From Mesorhizobium sp. 1M-11 (GTDB lineage Bacteria > Pseudomonadota > Alphaproteobacteria > Rhizobiales > Rhizobiaceae), in assembly GCF_001303895.1 (NCBI RefSeq), contig NZ_LJSD01000074.1, forward strand, positions 1-64,000: a DNA stretch of 64,000 nucleotides. Direction: 5' to 3'. The position numbers and the translations under genes are program-made. The number at the start of each line of letters is the position of its first letter. Positions within the stretch are counted from its first letter, which is position 1. Shown here in pieces: positions 8,667 through 17,072 of the stretch. The notes below the pieces were generated by a model. It was given only the letters and a program-made list of their open reading frames with translations, searched no databases and was not told the origin of the DNA.

Positions 8667-10223
8667 ATGACGACACATCCCCACACAGTTCTCATCATCG
8701 ACTTCGGCAGCCAGGTCACGCAGCTGATCGCCAGGCGCTTGCGCGAAGCCGGCGTCTATTGCGAAATCGTGCCGTTCCAGTCGGCCGACGAAGGCTTCCG
8801 GCGGATCAATCCCAAGGCGGTCATCCTGTCGGGAAGTCCGCATTCCACCGTCGACATCGGCAGCCCGCGCGCCCCTGACGCGGTCTTCACGGCCGGCATC
8901 CCGGTGCTCGGCATCTGCTACGGCGAACAGACCATGTGTGCCCAGCTTGGCGGCAAGGTCGAAGGCGGCCATCACCGCGAATTCGGCCGGGCCTTCCTCG
9001 AGGTCGAGCAGGATTGCGCGCTCTTCGACGACGTCTGGGCAAAGGGCACTCGCCACCAGGTGTGGATGAGCCACGGCGATCGCGTCACCGCCATTCCGCC
9101 GGGCTTCAAGGTCGTCGGTACGTCGACCGGTGCGCCGTTCGCGGCGATCGCCGATGAAGAGCGCAAGTTCTACGCCGTCCAGTTCCATCCGGAAGTCGTG
9201 CACACGCCGGACGGCGCCAAGCTCTTACGCAATTTCGTGCATAAGATCGCCGGCATCCAGGGCGACTGGACCATGAAGGCCTATCGTGAGCACGCCGTCG
9301 AGGCGATCCGCAAGCAGGTCGGCAAAGGCAAGGTGATCTGCGCGTTGTCGGGAGGCGTCGATTCCTCTGTCGCGGCGCTGCTGATCCACGAAGCGGTCGG
9401 CAACCAGCTCACCTGCATCCTGGTCGACCACGGCCTGATGCGCAAGAACGAGGCGGCGGACGTCGTCACCATGTTCCGCGAGCACTACAATCTGCCGCTG
9501 ATCCTGGTCGACGCCTCGGATCGTTTCATCTCCGCGCTGGAAGGCGAAAGCGATCCGGAAAAGAAGCGCAAGACCATCGGCCGCCTGTTCATCGAGGTGT
9601 TCGAGGAAGAGGCCAAGAAACTCGGGGGCGCTGAATTCCTGGCGCAGGGCACGCTTTATCCCGATGTCATCGAGAGCGTGTCCTTCACCGGCGCCACCTC
9701 ATCGACAATCAAGTCGCACCACAATGTCGGCGGCCTGCCCGAGCGCATGAACATGCAGCTCGTCGAGCCGCTGCGTGAACTGTTCAAGGACGAGGTGCGC
9801 GTGCTTGGCCGCGAGCTAGGCCTGCCGGACAGCTTCATCGGCCGCCATCCCTTCCCGGGACCAGGCCTTGCCATCCGCTGTCCGGGCGGCATCACCCGCG
9901 AGAAGCTGGAGATTCTGCGCGAAGCCGATGCGATCTACCTTGACGAGATCCGCAAGGCCGGCCTCTACGACGCCATCTGGCAGGCTTTCGCCGTCCTGCT
10001 GCCGGTGCAGACTGTGGGCGTCATGGGTGATGGCCGCACCTATGAGTTCGTCTGCGCCTTGCGTGCCGTGACCTCGGTCGACGGCATGACGGCAGATTTC
10101 TACCATTACGACATGGAATTCCTCGGCCGCGCCGCCACCCGCATCATCAACGAAGTGCGCGGCATCAACCGTGTCGTCTACGACGTGACCTCGAAGCCGC
10201 CGGGCACGATCGAGTGGGAGTAG
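8667..10223 (+). CDS. guaA: GMP synthase (glutamine-hydrolysing)
   Basis: A 518-aa GMP synthetase that amidates XMP to GMP in the cytoplasm. The N-terminal class I glutamine amidotransferase has nucleophile Cys84 (GICYGEQ) with His174 and Glu176 (QFHPEV). The ATP-pyrophosphatase P-loop SGGVDS spans 228-233, and the C-terminal dimerisation domain ends RPPGTIEWE-like (KPPGTIEWE). Length and termini are complete, so the gene is intact despite the polysaccharide locus that begins 21 nt after it. The 3' end of guaA is a known integration site for genomic islands, but no integrase or repeated core was found here. Confidence 0.98.
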   Translation: MTTHPHTVLIIDFGSQVTQLIARRLREAGVYCEIVPFQSADEGFRRINPKAVILSGSPHSTVDIGSPRAPDAVFTAGIPVLGICYGEQTMCAQLGGKVEGGHHREFGRAFLEVEQDCALFDDVWAKGTRHQVWMSHGDRVTAIPPGFKVVGTSTGAPFAAIADEERKFYAVQFHPEVVHTPDGAKLLRNFVHKIAGIQGDWTMKAYREHAVEAIRKQVGKGKVICALSGGVDSSVAALLIHEAVGNQLTCILVDHGLMRKNEAADVVTMFREHYNLPLILVDASDRFISALEGESDPEKKRKTIGRLFIEVFEEEAKKLGGAEFLAQGTLYPDVIESVSFTGATSSTIKSHHNVGGLPERMNMQLVEPLRELFKDEVRVLGRELGLPDSFIGRHPFPGPGLAIRCPGGITREKLEILREADAIYLDEIRKAGLYDAIWQAFAVLLPVQTVGVMGDGRTYEFVCALRAVTSVDGMTADFYHYDMEFLGRAATRIINEVRGINRVVYDVTSKPPGTIEWE

Positions 10224-10244
10224 ATGACGGCAGGAGACGATTAG

Positions 10245-11240
10245 CTAAGCCGCCGCTCGAGCGGGTCGTTCGGTCACCTGATCGCGATTGGCGCGCCACC
10301 ATTCGACCAGTCTGGTGAGGCCTTCGTCGAGGTCGACGGTCGCCTTGAAGCCCAGCATCTTCTCCGCCTTGGACGTGTCGGCCAGACGCCGCGAGACGGG
10401 GTTCACCTTGCGCTCGGGTCCGTATTCCGGCTGGAGGTTGGAGCCCATCACGCGCAGGAGCGAGGCGGCCAGGTCGTTGAGGCTCGTCTCCACGCCGCTG
10501 GCGACGTTGAACACGTCGTCCTCCACGTCCGACAGCAGGGACAGGATGTTGGCTCGGGCGACGTCCTCGATATAGACGAAGTCCATGGTGGTGGACCCGT
10601 CGCCGAGGATCAGCGGCGGCTGGCCGGCGGCGATGCGTTCCATCCAGCGGATCAGAACCTCGGTATACTTGCCGTGCACGTCCATGCGCGGGCCGTATAC
10701 GTTGAAATAGCGCAAGGCCACGTAAGGCAGGCCGTACATGTCGTTGAACGAGCGCAACAGGCCTTCCAGCATGACTTTGCTGGCGCCGTACCAGGTGCGG
10801 TTGTTGTACGGGTGGTGGTTCTCTTGGGTGGGGAAGAGGTCGGCCAGGCCGTAGATCGAGGCCGAGGAAGCCGCGCAGATCTTCTTCACGCCTTTGGCCT
10901 GGGCGGCTTCAAAGACGTTGTAGGTGCCGTCGCACATGACGCCAAGGGCTTCGCGAGGCTCGGCGGCGCAGGCGATGACCCTCAGGGTTGCCATGTGGAT
11001 CACGGCGTCCATGCCGTCGGTGGCCCTGTGGACAGCCTCCACGTCGCGAATGTCGCCTTCGACGAGTTGGACGCGCGGGTCCTGCAGGGCGTCCTTGACG
11101 TTGTGCAGGCTACCGCGGACCAGGTTGTCGAGGATCACGATCTTTTCAGGTGCGTGATCCTTCAGCAGCAGGTCGATGGTGGTCGAGCCGATCAGACCGC
11201 AGCCGCCGGTCACCAGGATGCGAGAGCCCTCAAGTTTCAT
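10245..11240 (-). CDS. NAD-dependent epimerase/dehydratase (extended SDR)
   Basis: A 331-aa extended short-chain dehydrogenase acting on a nucleotide sugar. The NAD-binding TGGCGLIGS motif lies at residues 11-19, and the catalytic Ser125/Ser126 region is followed by Tyr151-Gly-Ala-Ser-Lys155. The downstream part resembles UDP-glucose 4-epimerase and C4/C5 epimerases. The start MKLEGS at 11240 has GGGG 7 nt upstream; an in-frame ATG 24 codons earlier lacks homology. It is the last gene of a minus-strand operon with aminotransferase, dehydrogenase and acetyltransferase genes, so it probably finishes or branches an amino-sugar nucleotide. The exact substrate is unknown. Confidence 0.85.
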   Translation of the reverse strand: MKLEGSRILVTGGCGLIGSTTIDLLLKDHAPEKIVILDNLVRGSLHNVKDALQDPRVQLVEGDIRDVEAVHRATDGMDAVIHMATLRVIACAAEPREALGVMCDGTYNVFEAAQAKGVKKICAASSASIYGLADLFPTQENHHPYNNRTWYGASKVMLEGLLRSFNDMYGLPYVALRYFNVYGPRMDVHGKYTEVLIRWMERIAAGQPPLILGDGSTTMDFVYIEDVARANILSLLSDVEDDVFNVASGVETSLNDLAASLLRVMGSNLQPEYGPERKVNPVSRRLADTSKAEKMLGFKATVDLDEGLTRLVEWWRANRDQVTERPARAAA

Positions 11241-11308
11241 CGTGTTTCCCCTTGTCGGTTGGAGATGGCCTCGGCAGGCCTGTTTCAGCTTAAGCGAGAT
11301 CCTGCTCG

Positions 11309-12412
11309 TCAAACGCTTGCTTGCAATTCCTTGACCGCAGCCACGACCACGTCCTGCTGCTGCTCCGTGAATTCCGGGAACATGGGTAGGGACAGAACCT
11401 CGGCGGCGGCCTTTTCAGCGTGCGGGAACTGGCCCCGCTTGTAGCCGAGGTCGGCATAGGCGGGCAGCAGGTGCACCGGAATGGGATAGTGGATACCCGA
11501 CTGGATTCCCTGAGCGTCCAGCGCCTCCTGCCAGCGGGCGCGGTCGGGCGTGCGGATGGCGTAGATGTGGTAGACGTGGCGCACATCGGCGCGGACGAAA
11601 GGGGTCGGCAGGCCGGTGCCGGCGAACATGGCGTCATAGCGGGCGGCCATGGCGCGGCGCTGCTCGGTCCACAGGTCCAGGTACTTGAGCTTCACGCGCA
11701 GGACTGAGCCCTGAAGGCCTTCGAGGCGGTAGTTGTAGCCCTTGAGTTCGTGGTGGTACTTCCGCTCGGCGCCCCAGTCGCGCAGCATGCGGACCGCGCG
11801 GTTGTGGTCGGCATTGTCGGTGGTCAGCATCCCGCCTTCGCCATAGGCGCCGAGGTTCTTGCCGGGATAGAAACTGAAAGCCGCCATGTCGCCGATGGCG
11901 CCGACGCGCTTGCCCTTGTATTCCGCGCCGTGCGCCTGGCAGGCATCTTCCAGCACCACGAGGCCGCGCTTCCGGGCGATGGCCAGGATCGGATCCATAT
12001 CGGCTGGCTGGCCGTAGAGATGGATCGGGATGATCGCCTTGGTGGCCGGCGTGACCGCGGCTTCGATCTGGGCCGGGTCGATGGTGTAGGTCGCAGGATC
12101 GATATCGACGAGAACGGGGGTGGCGCCCGTGTAGTAAATGGCCGCCACCGTTGCCACGAAGGTGAAGGGGGAGGTGATCACCTCGTCGCCCGGCCCAATC
12201 CCGGCGGCCAGCAGGCCCAGGTGCAGGGCGCTGGTGCCGGTGTTGACGCCGACGCCGAAGGTCGCTTGTGAATAGGCGGCGAATTCCTTTTCGAATTCAG
12301 TAACTTCGGCGCCCAGAGTGAACAGACAGGTCTCCAGCGTGCGCTGGATGGCGGCATCTACTTCGGGCTTGATGGAGGCGTATTGGGTTTTCAGATCGAC
12401 GAACGGGATCAT
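11309..12412 (-). CDS. DegT/DnrJ/EryC1/StrS sugar aminotransferase, WbpE-like
   Basis: A 367-aa PLP-dependent sugar aminotransferase. PLP would be held by Lys185 in FYPGKNLGAYGEGG, the same residue number I recall for Pseudomonas aeruginosa WbpE. The substrate-binding DACQAHGAEYKGK segment is also typical. With the Gfo/Idh dehydrogenase directly upstream (3-nt gap) and the hexapeptide acetyltransferase before it, a 3-keto to 3-amino conversion on a UDP-GlcNAc(A)-type sugar is the best inference. A dTDP-sugar pathway is the alternative. Confidence 0.87.
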   Translation of the reverse strand: MIPFVDLKTQYASIKPEVDAAIQRTLETCLFTLGAEVTEFEKEFAAYSQATFGVGVNTGTSALHLGLLAAGIGPGDEVITSPFTFVATVAAIYYTGATPVLVDIDPATYTIDPAQIEAAVTPATKAIIPIHLYGQPADMDPILAIARKRGLVVLEDACQAHGAEYKGKRVGAIGDMAAFSFYPGKNLGAYGEGGMLTTDNADHNRAVRMLRDWGAERKYHHELKGYNYRLEGLQGSVLRVKLKYLDLWTEQRRAMAARYDAMFAGTGLPTPFVRADVRHVYHIYAIRTPDRARWQEALDAQGIQSGIHYPIPVHLLPAYADLGYKRGQFPHAEKAAAEVLSLPMFPEFTEQQQDVVVAAVKELQASV

Positions 12413-12415
12413 ATG

Positions 12416-13546
12416 TTACGCAGCCCCTTTGCGTCGCAGGTGAATGGTTTCGCCACGCCCGCGCATGGAGCTGGTGGCGGCTTCGATGATCTCCACCACG
12501 CGCAGGCCAAGCTGGCCGTCCGCGGTCGGAACCCTCTTTTCGATGATGCAGTCGATCCACTCCTGGCCGGCGATGCGCAGGGCCTCCGCGGAGTCGAGCT
12601 TGGGCGCCCACATGTCGCCTGTCCGGTAGCCGACGCGCATCTCGTGGATCTTGGCCGGGTCGTCGGTAAAGGAGACGCCCTTGTCGTAGACCTTGACCTT
12701 TTCGGAAGGCTCCAGATCGTCATAGGTGATCATCTTGTTGGAGCCGCCGACCAGGATGTTGCGCACCTTTACCGGCGCCAGCCAGCTCACATTGATGTGC
12801 GCGATCATGCCGGAGTCGTAAAACAGCGAGATGTAGGCCAGATTTTCCGGGGTGCCGGGGAAATGGTTGATACCGCTGGCCGAAACCGCGTTCGGATGCT
12901 CTTCGAACAGATGGTCGATGATCGCGAAGTCGTGGACCGCCAGATCGGAGATGACGTTCACGTCCTTCTGGAAGAGACCCAGGTTCACCCGGGTGGCGTC
13001 GTAATAATAAATCTGGCCGAGCTCGCCGGCGGCGACGATCTCACGCATCTTCCGGACCGCACCGGTATAGATGAAGGTGTGGTCGACAATCAGGGTCAAT
13101 CCGCGCCTGTCGGCCTCATTGATCAGCATCCTGGCCTGCAGCGAGGTTTCGGTCATCGGCTTTTCGAGCCAGAGATGCTTGCCGGCCTTCAGCGCCGACA
13201 TGCCCAGTTCGAAGTGGCTGTTGACCGGCGTCGCCACGGCGATAGCGTCGATCTCGGGATCCTGGAACAGGGCTTGCACGTCGCCGGTGGTCTGGACACC
13301 CGGATAGCGGCGCTCCACCAACTCGCGCTTCTTGGGGTCCAGGTCGGCGACTATGCGGACCCGGGCATTGGGGAGCTCCATGAAGTTGCGCAGAAGGTTC
13401 GGCCCCCAGTAGCCGTAACCGATGATGCCGATATTGATGATTTTGGCCTGCTCCTCACCCGCTCCTCGCTCGCTGGAGTCCTGGAGGTCCCGTCGGACGC
13501 CTGGCTGAGAGGGGAAGCGCCCGTTGATCGTCCAATGTCGTGCCAT
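12416..13546 (-). CDS. Gfo/Idh/MocA oxidoreductase, sugar-nucleotide 3-dehydrogenase-like
   Basis: A 376-aa NAD(P)-dependent dehydrogenase. The Rossmann motif IGIIGYGYWGPN starts near residue 39 and the family's catalytic EKP lies in LWLEKPMTE. By context it would oxidise C3 of a UDP-sugar for the WbpE-like aminotransferase (WbpB/WlbA role). The start MARHWTINGR leaves an unusual tail of about 35 residues ahead of the fold, but no later in-frame start is seen and GAAGAGG sits 5 nt upstream. That ribosome-binding site and start codon are part of a 19-bp tandem duplication. Confidence 0.85.
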   Translation of the reverse strand: MARHWTINGRFPSQPGVRRDLQDSSERGAGEEQAKIINIGIIGYGYWGPNLLRNFMELPNARVRIVADLDPKKRELVERRYPGVQTTGDVQALFQDPEIDAIAVATPVNSHFELGMSALKAGKHLWLEKPMTETSLQARMLINEADRRGLTLIVDHTFIYTGAVRKMREIVAAGELGQIYYYDATRVNLGLFQKDVNVISDLAVHDFAIIDHLFEEHPNAVSASGINHFPGTPENLAYISLFYDSGMIAHINVSWLAPVKVRNILVGGSNKMITYDDLEPSEKVKVYDKGVSFTDDPAKIHEMRVGYRTGDMWAPKLDSAEALRIAGQEWIDCIIEKRVPTADGQLGLRVVEIIEAATSSMRGRGETIHLRRKGAA

Positions 13547-13579
13547 CTCGACCTCTTCAAGCCATCTCGACCTCTTCAA
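13542..13579. repeat. 19-bp tandem duplication of ribosome-binding site and start codon
   Basis: Two adjacent identical 19-bp copies cover 13542-13560 and 13561-13579. On the minus strand each contains GAAGAGG, a 5-nt spacer and ATGGC. Copy 1 (downstream) starts the Gfo/Idh gene. Copy 2 (upstream) starts a three-codon reading frame ATG-GCT-TGA that stops inside copy 1. Because 19 is not a multiple of three, the two starts are out of frame. Confidence 0.9.
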
Positions 13580-13733
13580 GTTGTTAGTTTGAAGCCGCGA
13601 AGTCACTATGGCCGTTGGGTCATCAGGACCCAACCAGGGTCATCCAGGCAGACGAGGGCAGGTGCTGAAACTACCTCAAACGATCTACCCCAAAGATTGC
13701 AATTCGGGGTACGAAGCCGTGTCGACAGGGGAG

Positions 13734-14219
13734 TCAGCTGGCCTTTGCGGTCCTTGCGTCTCCGACCACACGGGCCGGCACGCCGGTAGCGATGGCGAAG
13801 TCGGGGATGTCACGGGTGACGACGGCGCCGGCGCCGATCAGTGCGCGCTCGCCGATGGTCACGCCTGGGGTGATGGTGACGTTGGAGCCGATGGAAGCGC
13901 CCTTCTTGACCAGGGTCGGCTCGACCTTCCAGTCGGCTTCACTCTGCGCGCTCCCGTCCAGGTTGGTGGCTCGGGGAAGGCGGTCGTTGGTGAACATCAC
14001 CCCGTGGCCGACGAAGACCTCGTCCTCGATGGTCACGCCCTCGCAGATGAAGGTGTGCGAGGAGATCTTGCAGCGCTCGCCGATGTAGGAATTCTTCTGA
14101 ATTTCGACGAAAGCGCCGATGCGCGAGCCGTTGCCGACCTCGCAGCCGTAGAGGTTGACCAGATCGGGGTGGTGGATGACGACCTCGCCATGCAGCACCA
14201 CACTGTCCGAAATCGGCAT
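13734..14219 (-). CDS. Left-handed beta-helix N-acetyltransferase, WbpD-like
   Basis: A 161-aa hexapeptide-repeat acyltransferase. Isoleucine/valine-rich hexapeptides run through most of the chain (for example VGNGSRIGAFVEIQKNSYIG, ITPGVTIGERALIGAGAVVT), and it ends with the VPARVVGDA tail typical of WbpD/WlbB/FdtC enzymes that acetylate a 3-amino sugar nucleotide from acetyl-CoA. The start at 14219 has AGGGGGAAG upstream. It is the first gene of the minus-strand operon and is divergent from the glycosyltransferase at 14342. Confidence 0.87.
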   Translation of the reverse strand: MPISDSVVLHGEVVIHHPDLVNLYGCEVGNGSRIGAFVEIQKNSYIGERCKISSHTFICEGVTIEDEVFVGHGVMFTNDRLPRATNLDGSAQSEADWKVEPTLVKKGASIGSNVTITPGVTIGERALIGAGAVVTRDIPDFAIATGVPARVVGDARTAKAS

Positions 14220-14264
14220 CGCTTCCCCCTTACGGCCGTCTGTCGGTCGGTCACAGTTTTATGT

Positions 14265-14289
14265 AGCTTGCCTTGTCGCTTGGCAAGCT
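14265..14289. promoter_or_regulatory. Inverted repeat in divergent promoter region
   Basis: AGCTTGCC and GGCAAGCT are perfect 8-bp arms separated by 9 nt, in the 122-nt gap between the divergent acetyltransferase and glycosyltransferase operons. It could be an operator serving both operons or a chance hairpin; no -35/-10 pair is convincing. Confidence 0.35.
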
Positions 14290-14341
14290 TTGGCCACTCG
14301 GGATAACAAGATTAGGGCAGGCTGCGACCGTGGGGGGAAGG

Positions 14342-15976
14342 ATGCCGGAGCCATCTGATACCGAGCCGCCCGCAGCCGAGGTGGCGCGCATGCGTCACAA
14401 CTACGAAGAGTTTCAAAGCCTTCGGGGTGAGGCTGAACGCTGCCTGGAGGCAGACGACCTCAACTCCGCGGCGGCCTATGTGGAAGCGGCGGTCACGCTT
14501 GCACGGAAGCGGCACTGCGGCTTCTACCGGTCCGAGCCGCTCGAGCAAATATTGATCGAGATCGCGCGCCGAACGCTTCCCGCGAAGGCCGAAGTCGCAT
14601 GGCCGGTGCGGACGAAGATCGACCGCGTGCTGCACGTGGCCACCGTTCTGAACGAGGTCGGCGGCTTGACGCGGATGATGCGCCGCTGGATCGCTGCCGA
14701 CGAGGGTCGTCATCACTCCCTGGCCTTGTTGCGCCATCCCGGGCAGCCACCGCAGTCGGTGCGCCAGGCCGTGGAGGCTCGCGGTGGCAAGATCCACATA
14801 ATCGGCGCGACGCGCGGCGGACCTGTCGAATGGGCCGCCGCGCTCCGGAAGTTGTCGCTCGATTTCGACCTGGTGGTCCTGCACGTCAGCAACGAGGAGA
14901 CGACGCCGGGCATAGCCTTCGCCGACGAGCGCAACCGACCGCCGGTGGTGCTGGTCAACCACGCTGACCATGCCTTCTGGGTCGGGCTCTCCGTGTGCGA
15001 CCTGATCGCCAGTTCACGCGCGTCTGGCGAGCGGCTGGTGGTGGAGCGGCGTGGAATTCCGGCGGAGCGTCACGCCATCCTGCCGATCCAGATCGATGCG
15101 CCGATGCGCAGGCACAGCCGGCTCCAGGCGCGGGAGAAGCTCGGCATTCCGGTCGGCGGGCCGCTCCTGGTTTCGGTGGCCCGTGGCGTGAAATATCGCA
15201 CGGTGGGCGGGATTTCGTTCGCCGACATGCATGTCGAGACGCTCCTGGCACACCCCGATGCGCGATTACTGGTCGTGGGTCCGGGAGAGCCGGCCGACTG
15301 GCAGGAGGCCATAGCGGCGACCGGTGGGCGGATCATGGGGCTGCCGGAGACGCCCGATCCCTCGCTCGCTTTCGAGGCTGCGGACGTCTATCTCGACTCC
15401 TACCCCTTCGTATCGATCACTTCGATGCTGGAAGCCGGCGGGCTGGGCGCGCCCTGCGTGACGCTGTTTCCCTATCCGCCGGATGCGAACGTCATGAGCA
15501 CCGATATGCCCGGGCTGGCGCCGACCATCGGCTTCGCCACCTCGATGGCGGACTATAACAGCATCCTGGCGGACTGGCTGGCCAAGCCGGAGGCGCTGCG
15601 TCGGCGGGGTGACGAGACAGCGCTCAACGTCAAGCTGCTGCACACCACGCCGAATTGGCTCGAAAGCCTGGAGGCGCTCTACGCCAGGGTTCTGGCGATC
15701 CCGCCAGTCACGCCGCTGCGCAAAAAGGGAGTGCGCGCGGGCGAGGAGTTCTACGACGGCTATCCCGATATCCTTCTCAACGAGGTGTTCGGCGAATTCG
15801 ACAGCGTCGAGGCGATCCTGAAGCGTTCCATGCGCCTGATGTCGCTGCCGGAACGGCTCCGGGTCTGGCAGCGCCTGGCGCGTACCAGGACCTTTGACGG
15901 GTCGCGCGACGCGATGCGCAACCTGCTGCCCGAATGGCTGCCCCGGTTCGTGGGCCGGCTGAGGGGCGGCCACTGA
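14342..15976 (+). CDS. Glycosyltransferase (GT4-like), 544 aa
   Basis: A long glycosyltransferase-like protein. An N-terminal helical stretch (about 1-95) precedes a GT-B-like fold opening with RVLHVATVLNEVGGLTRMMRRW. The C-terminal half has the LYLDSYPFVSITSMLEAGG-type acceptor/donor region (here VYLDSYPF) found in GT4 and GT41-like enzymes. A further C-terminal alpha-helical segment of about 100 residues follows. The ATG at 14342 is preceded by GGGGGGAAGG. No signal peptide or membrane helix is evident. Donor and acceptor are unknown; the locus suggests surface polysaccharide assembly. Confidence 0.68.
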   Translation: MPEPSDTEPPAAEVARMRHNYEEFQSLRGEAERCLEADDLNSAAAYVEAAVTLARKRHCGFYRSEPLEQILIEIARRTLPAKAEVAWPVRTKIDRVLHVATVLNEVGGLTRMMRRWIAADEGRHHSLALLRHPGQPPQSVRQAVEARGGKIHIIGATRGGPVEWAAALRKLSLDFDLVVLHVSNEETTPGIAFADERNRPPVVLVNHADHAFWVGLSVCDLIASSRASGERLVVERRGIPAERHAILPIQIDAPMRRHSRLQAREKLGIPVGGPLLVSVARGVKYRTVGGISFADMHVETLLAHPDARLLVVGPGEPADWQEAIAATGGRIMGLPETPDPSLAFEAADVYLDSYPFVSITSMLEAGGLGAPCVTLFPYPPDANVMSTDMPGLAPTIGFATSMADYNSILADWLAKPEALRRRGDETALNVKLLHTTPNWLESLEALYARVLAIPPVTPLRKKGVRAGEEFYDGYPDILLNEVFGEFDSVEAILKRSMRLMSLPERLRVWQRLARTRTFDGSRDAMRNLLPEWLPRFVGRLRGGH

Positions 15977-16112
15977 ATGTGAGGTTTCAAAACCGGGGTT
16001 GATCGGCGCGCACATAGTCGGCCGCATCTGCTGCGCCCTCACCATGCGTTACCACCATCGCCTGAAGTGGCCGCCAGTTCAGACAGCCATCGCGATTTAT
16101 ACTTTTGGGTTA

Positions 16113-16157
16113 GAGCCTTACCTCTGATGAGCGATTCCCTTCGAAAGGATAAGGCTC
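16113..16157. repeat. Inverted repeat upstream of the deacetylase gene
   Basis: GAGCCTTA and TAAGGCTC form perfect 8-bp arms around a 29-nt insert that holds a small inner stem (CCTT-CGA-AAGG). It sits in the 277-nt gap between the glycosyltransferase and the deacetylase, the longest gap of the plus-strand block. It may be a terminator or regulatory structure; nothing else was recognised in this gap. Confidence 0.4.
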
Positions 16158-16253
16158 ATGGGCACCCCGGGCTCAATATGGTGGCGTTGGCGTGCCGGAC
16201 ATCACAGCTAGTATGAGGCTTGCTGTTCGATACTGAAAAGACAGAGGGCGAAA

Positions 16254-17072
16254 GTGGGTACGCTTGCGCGAGCACCGAAGCTTCTGAAGCGGGCTGTCCG
16301 CGCGTTCGGTGTCGAAAGGCGTCATCTGGTCGGCCCGCGCATGGTCCTCGAACGTGAAGGCATGTCCGTTCTTGGACGACGCGTGCGCCGCTTGGGAGGC
16401 CGGATCCTCGCCTACCATTCTGTGGGCCAGCCGCTAATGGCTCATAACGATGTGCCACCGAAGCTGTTCCGGCGCCAGCTGGAGTGGGCCGCGGTGCGGG
16501 GCTATCGGTTCGTCCCAGCCGCGGAGATTGCGCGGACGGGAGGCGGCCCGATGGACCTCGCCATAACCTTCGACGATGGCCTGCGCAGCGTGATGACCGA
16601 GGCCGCACCGATCCTGAAGGACTTCGCGGCGCCGTGGAGCCTCTTCGTGGTCACCGACTGGAGCGAAGGCGCCTCGCCCTGGAACACCGACGAGATTCTG
16701 GGCTGGCGCGATCTGGAGCGCCTGGCCGCCGGAGGCGCCGAAATCGGCAGCCACTCCGCGACCCATCCCGATTTTGGACTGCTGGACGGCCCCACCGCCC
16801 GCGAGGAACTGGACCGCTCGCGCGCTATGATCGAGGCCCGGCTCGGCTTTGCGCCGACGTCGTTCGCGATCCCGCTAGGCCAGTCGGCCAACTGGACGCC
16901 GATCGCCATGCGGGAGGCCAAGGCAGCAGGCTATGATCTGATCTACGCCCAGGCCGAGGAGACGCGTTCGGCTGGCACCATCGCGCGCACCTTCATCACG
17001 CGCTTCGACAACATACGGGTGTTTTCGGCGGCCCTGACGGGCGTCTTCGATCGGTGGGAGGAGTGGGGATGA
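16254..17072 (+). CDS. Polysaccharide deacetylase (CE4/NodB fold)
   Basis: A 272-aa carbohydrate esterase 4 protein that would remove N- or O-acetyl groups from a sugar polymer. The NodB motif 1 TFDDG (Asp107, Asp108) and metal-binding motif 2 SHSATH (His167, His171) are intact. The start is GTG with AGAGGGCG just upstream; no better ATG exists. The stop overlaps the next gene as ATGA, implying translational coupling to the GT2 enzyme. No signal peptide is obvious, so it may act in the cytoplasm on lipid-linked intermediates. Confidence 0.85.
   Translation: MGTLARAPKLLKRAVRAFGVERRHLVGPRMVLEREGMSVLGRRVRRLGGRILAYHSVGQPLMAHNDVPPKLFRRQLEWAAVRGYRFVPAAEIARTGGGPMDLAITFDDGLRSVMTEAAPILKDFAAPWSLFVVTDWSEGASPWNTDEILGWRDLERLAAGGAEIGSHSATHPDFGLLDGPTAREELDRSRAMIEARLGFAPTSFAIPLGQSANWTPIAMREAKAAGYDLIYAQAEETRSAGTIARTFITRFDNIRVFSAALTGVFDRWEEWG

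Noticed and set aside
10200..10260. Genomic island integrated at the 3' end of guaA
   Set aside because: guaA is a known island target and a variable glycan locus follows, but no integrase, no duplicated guaA end and no second attachment core were found in the window.
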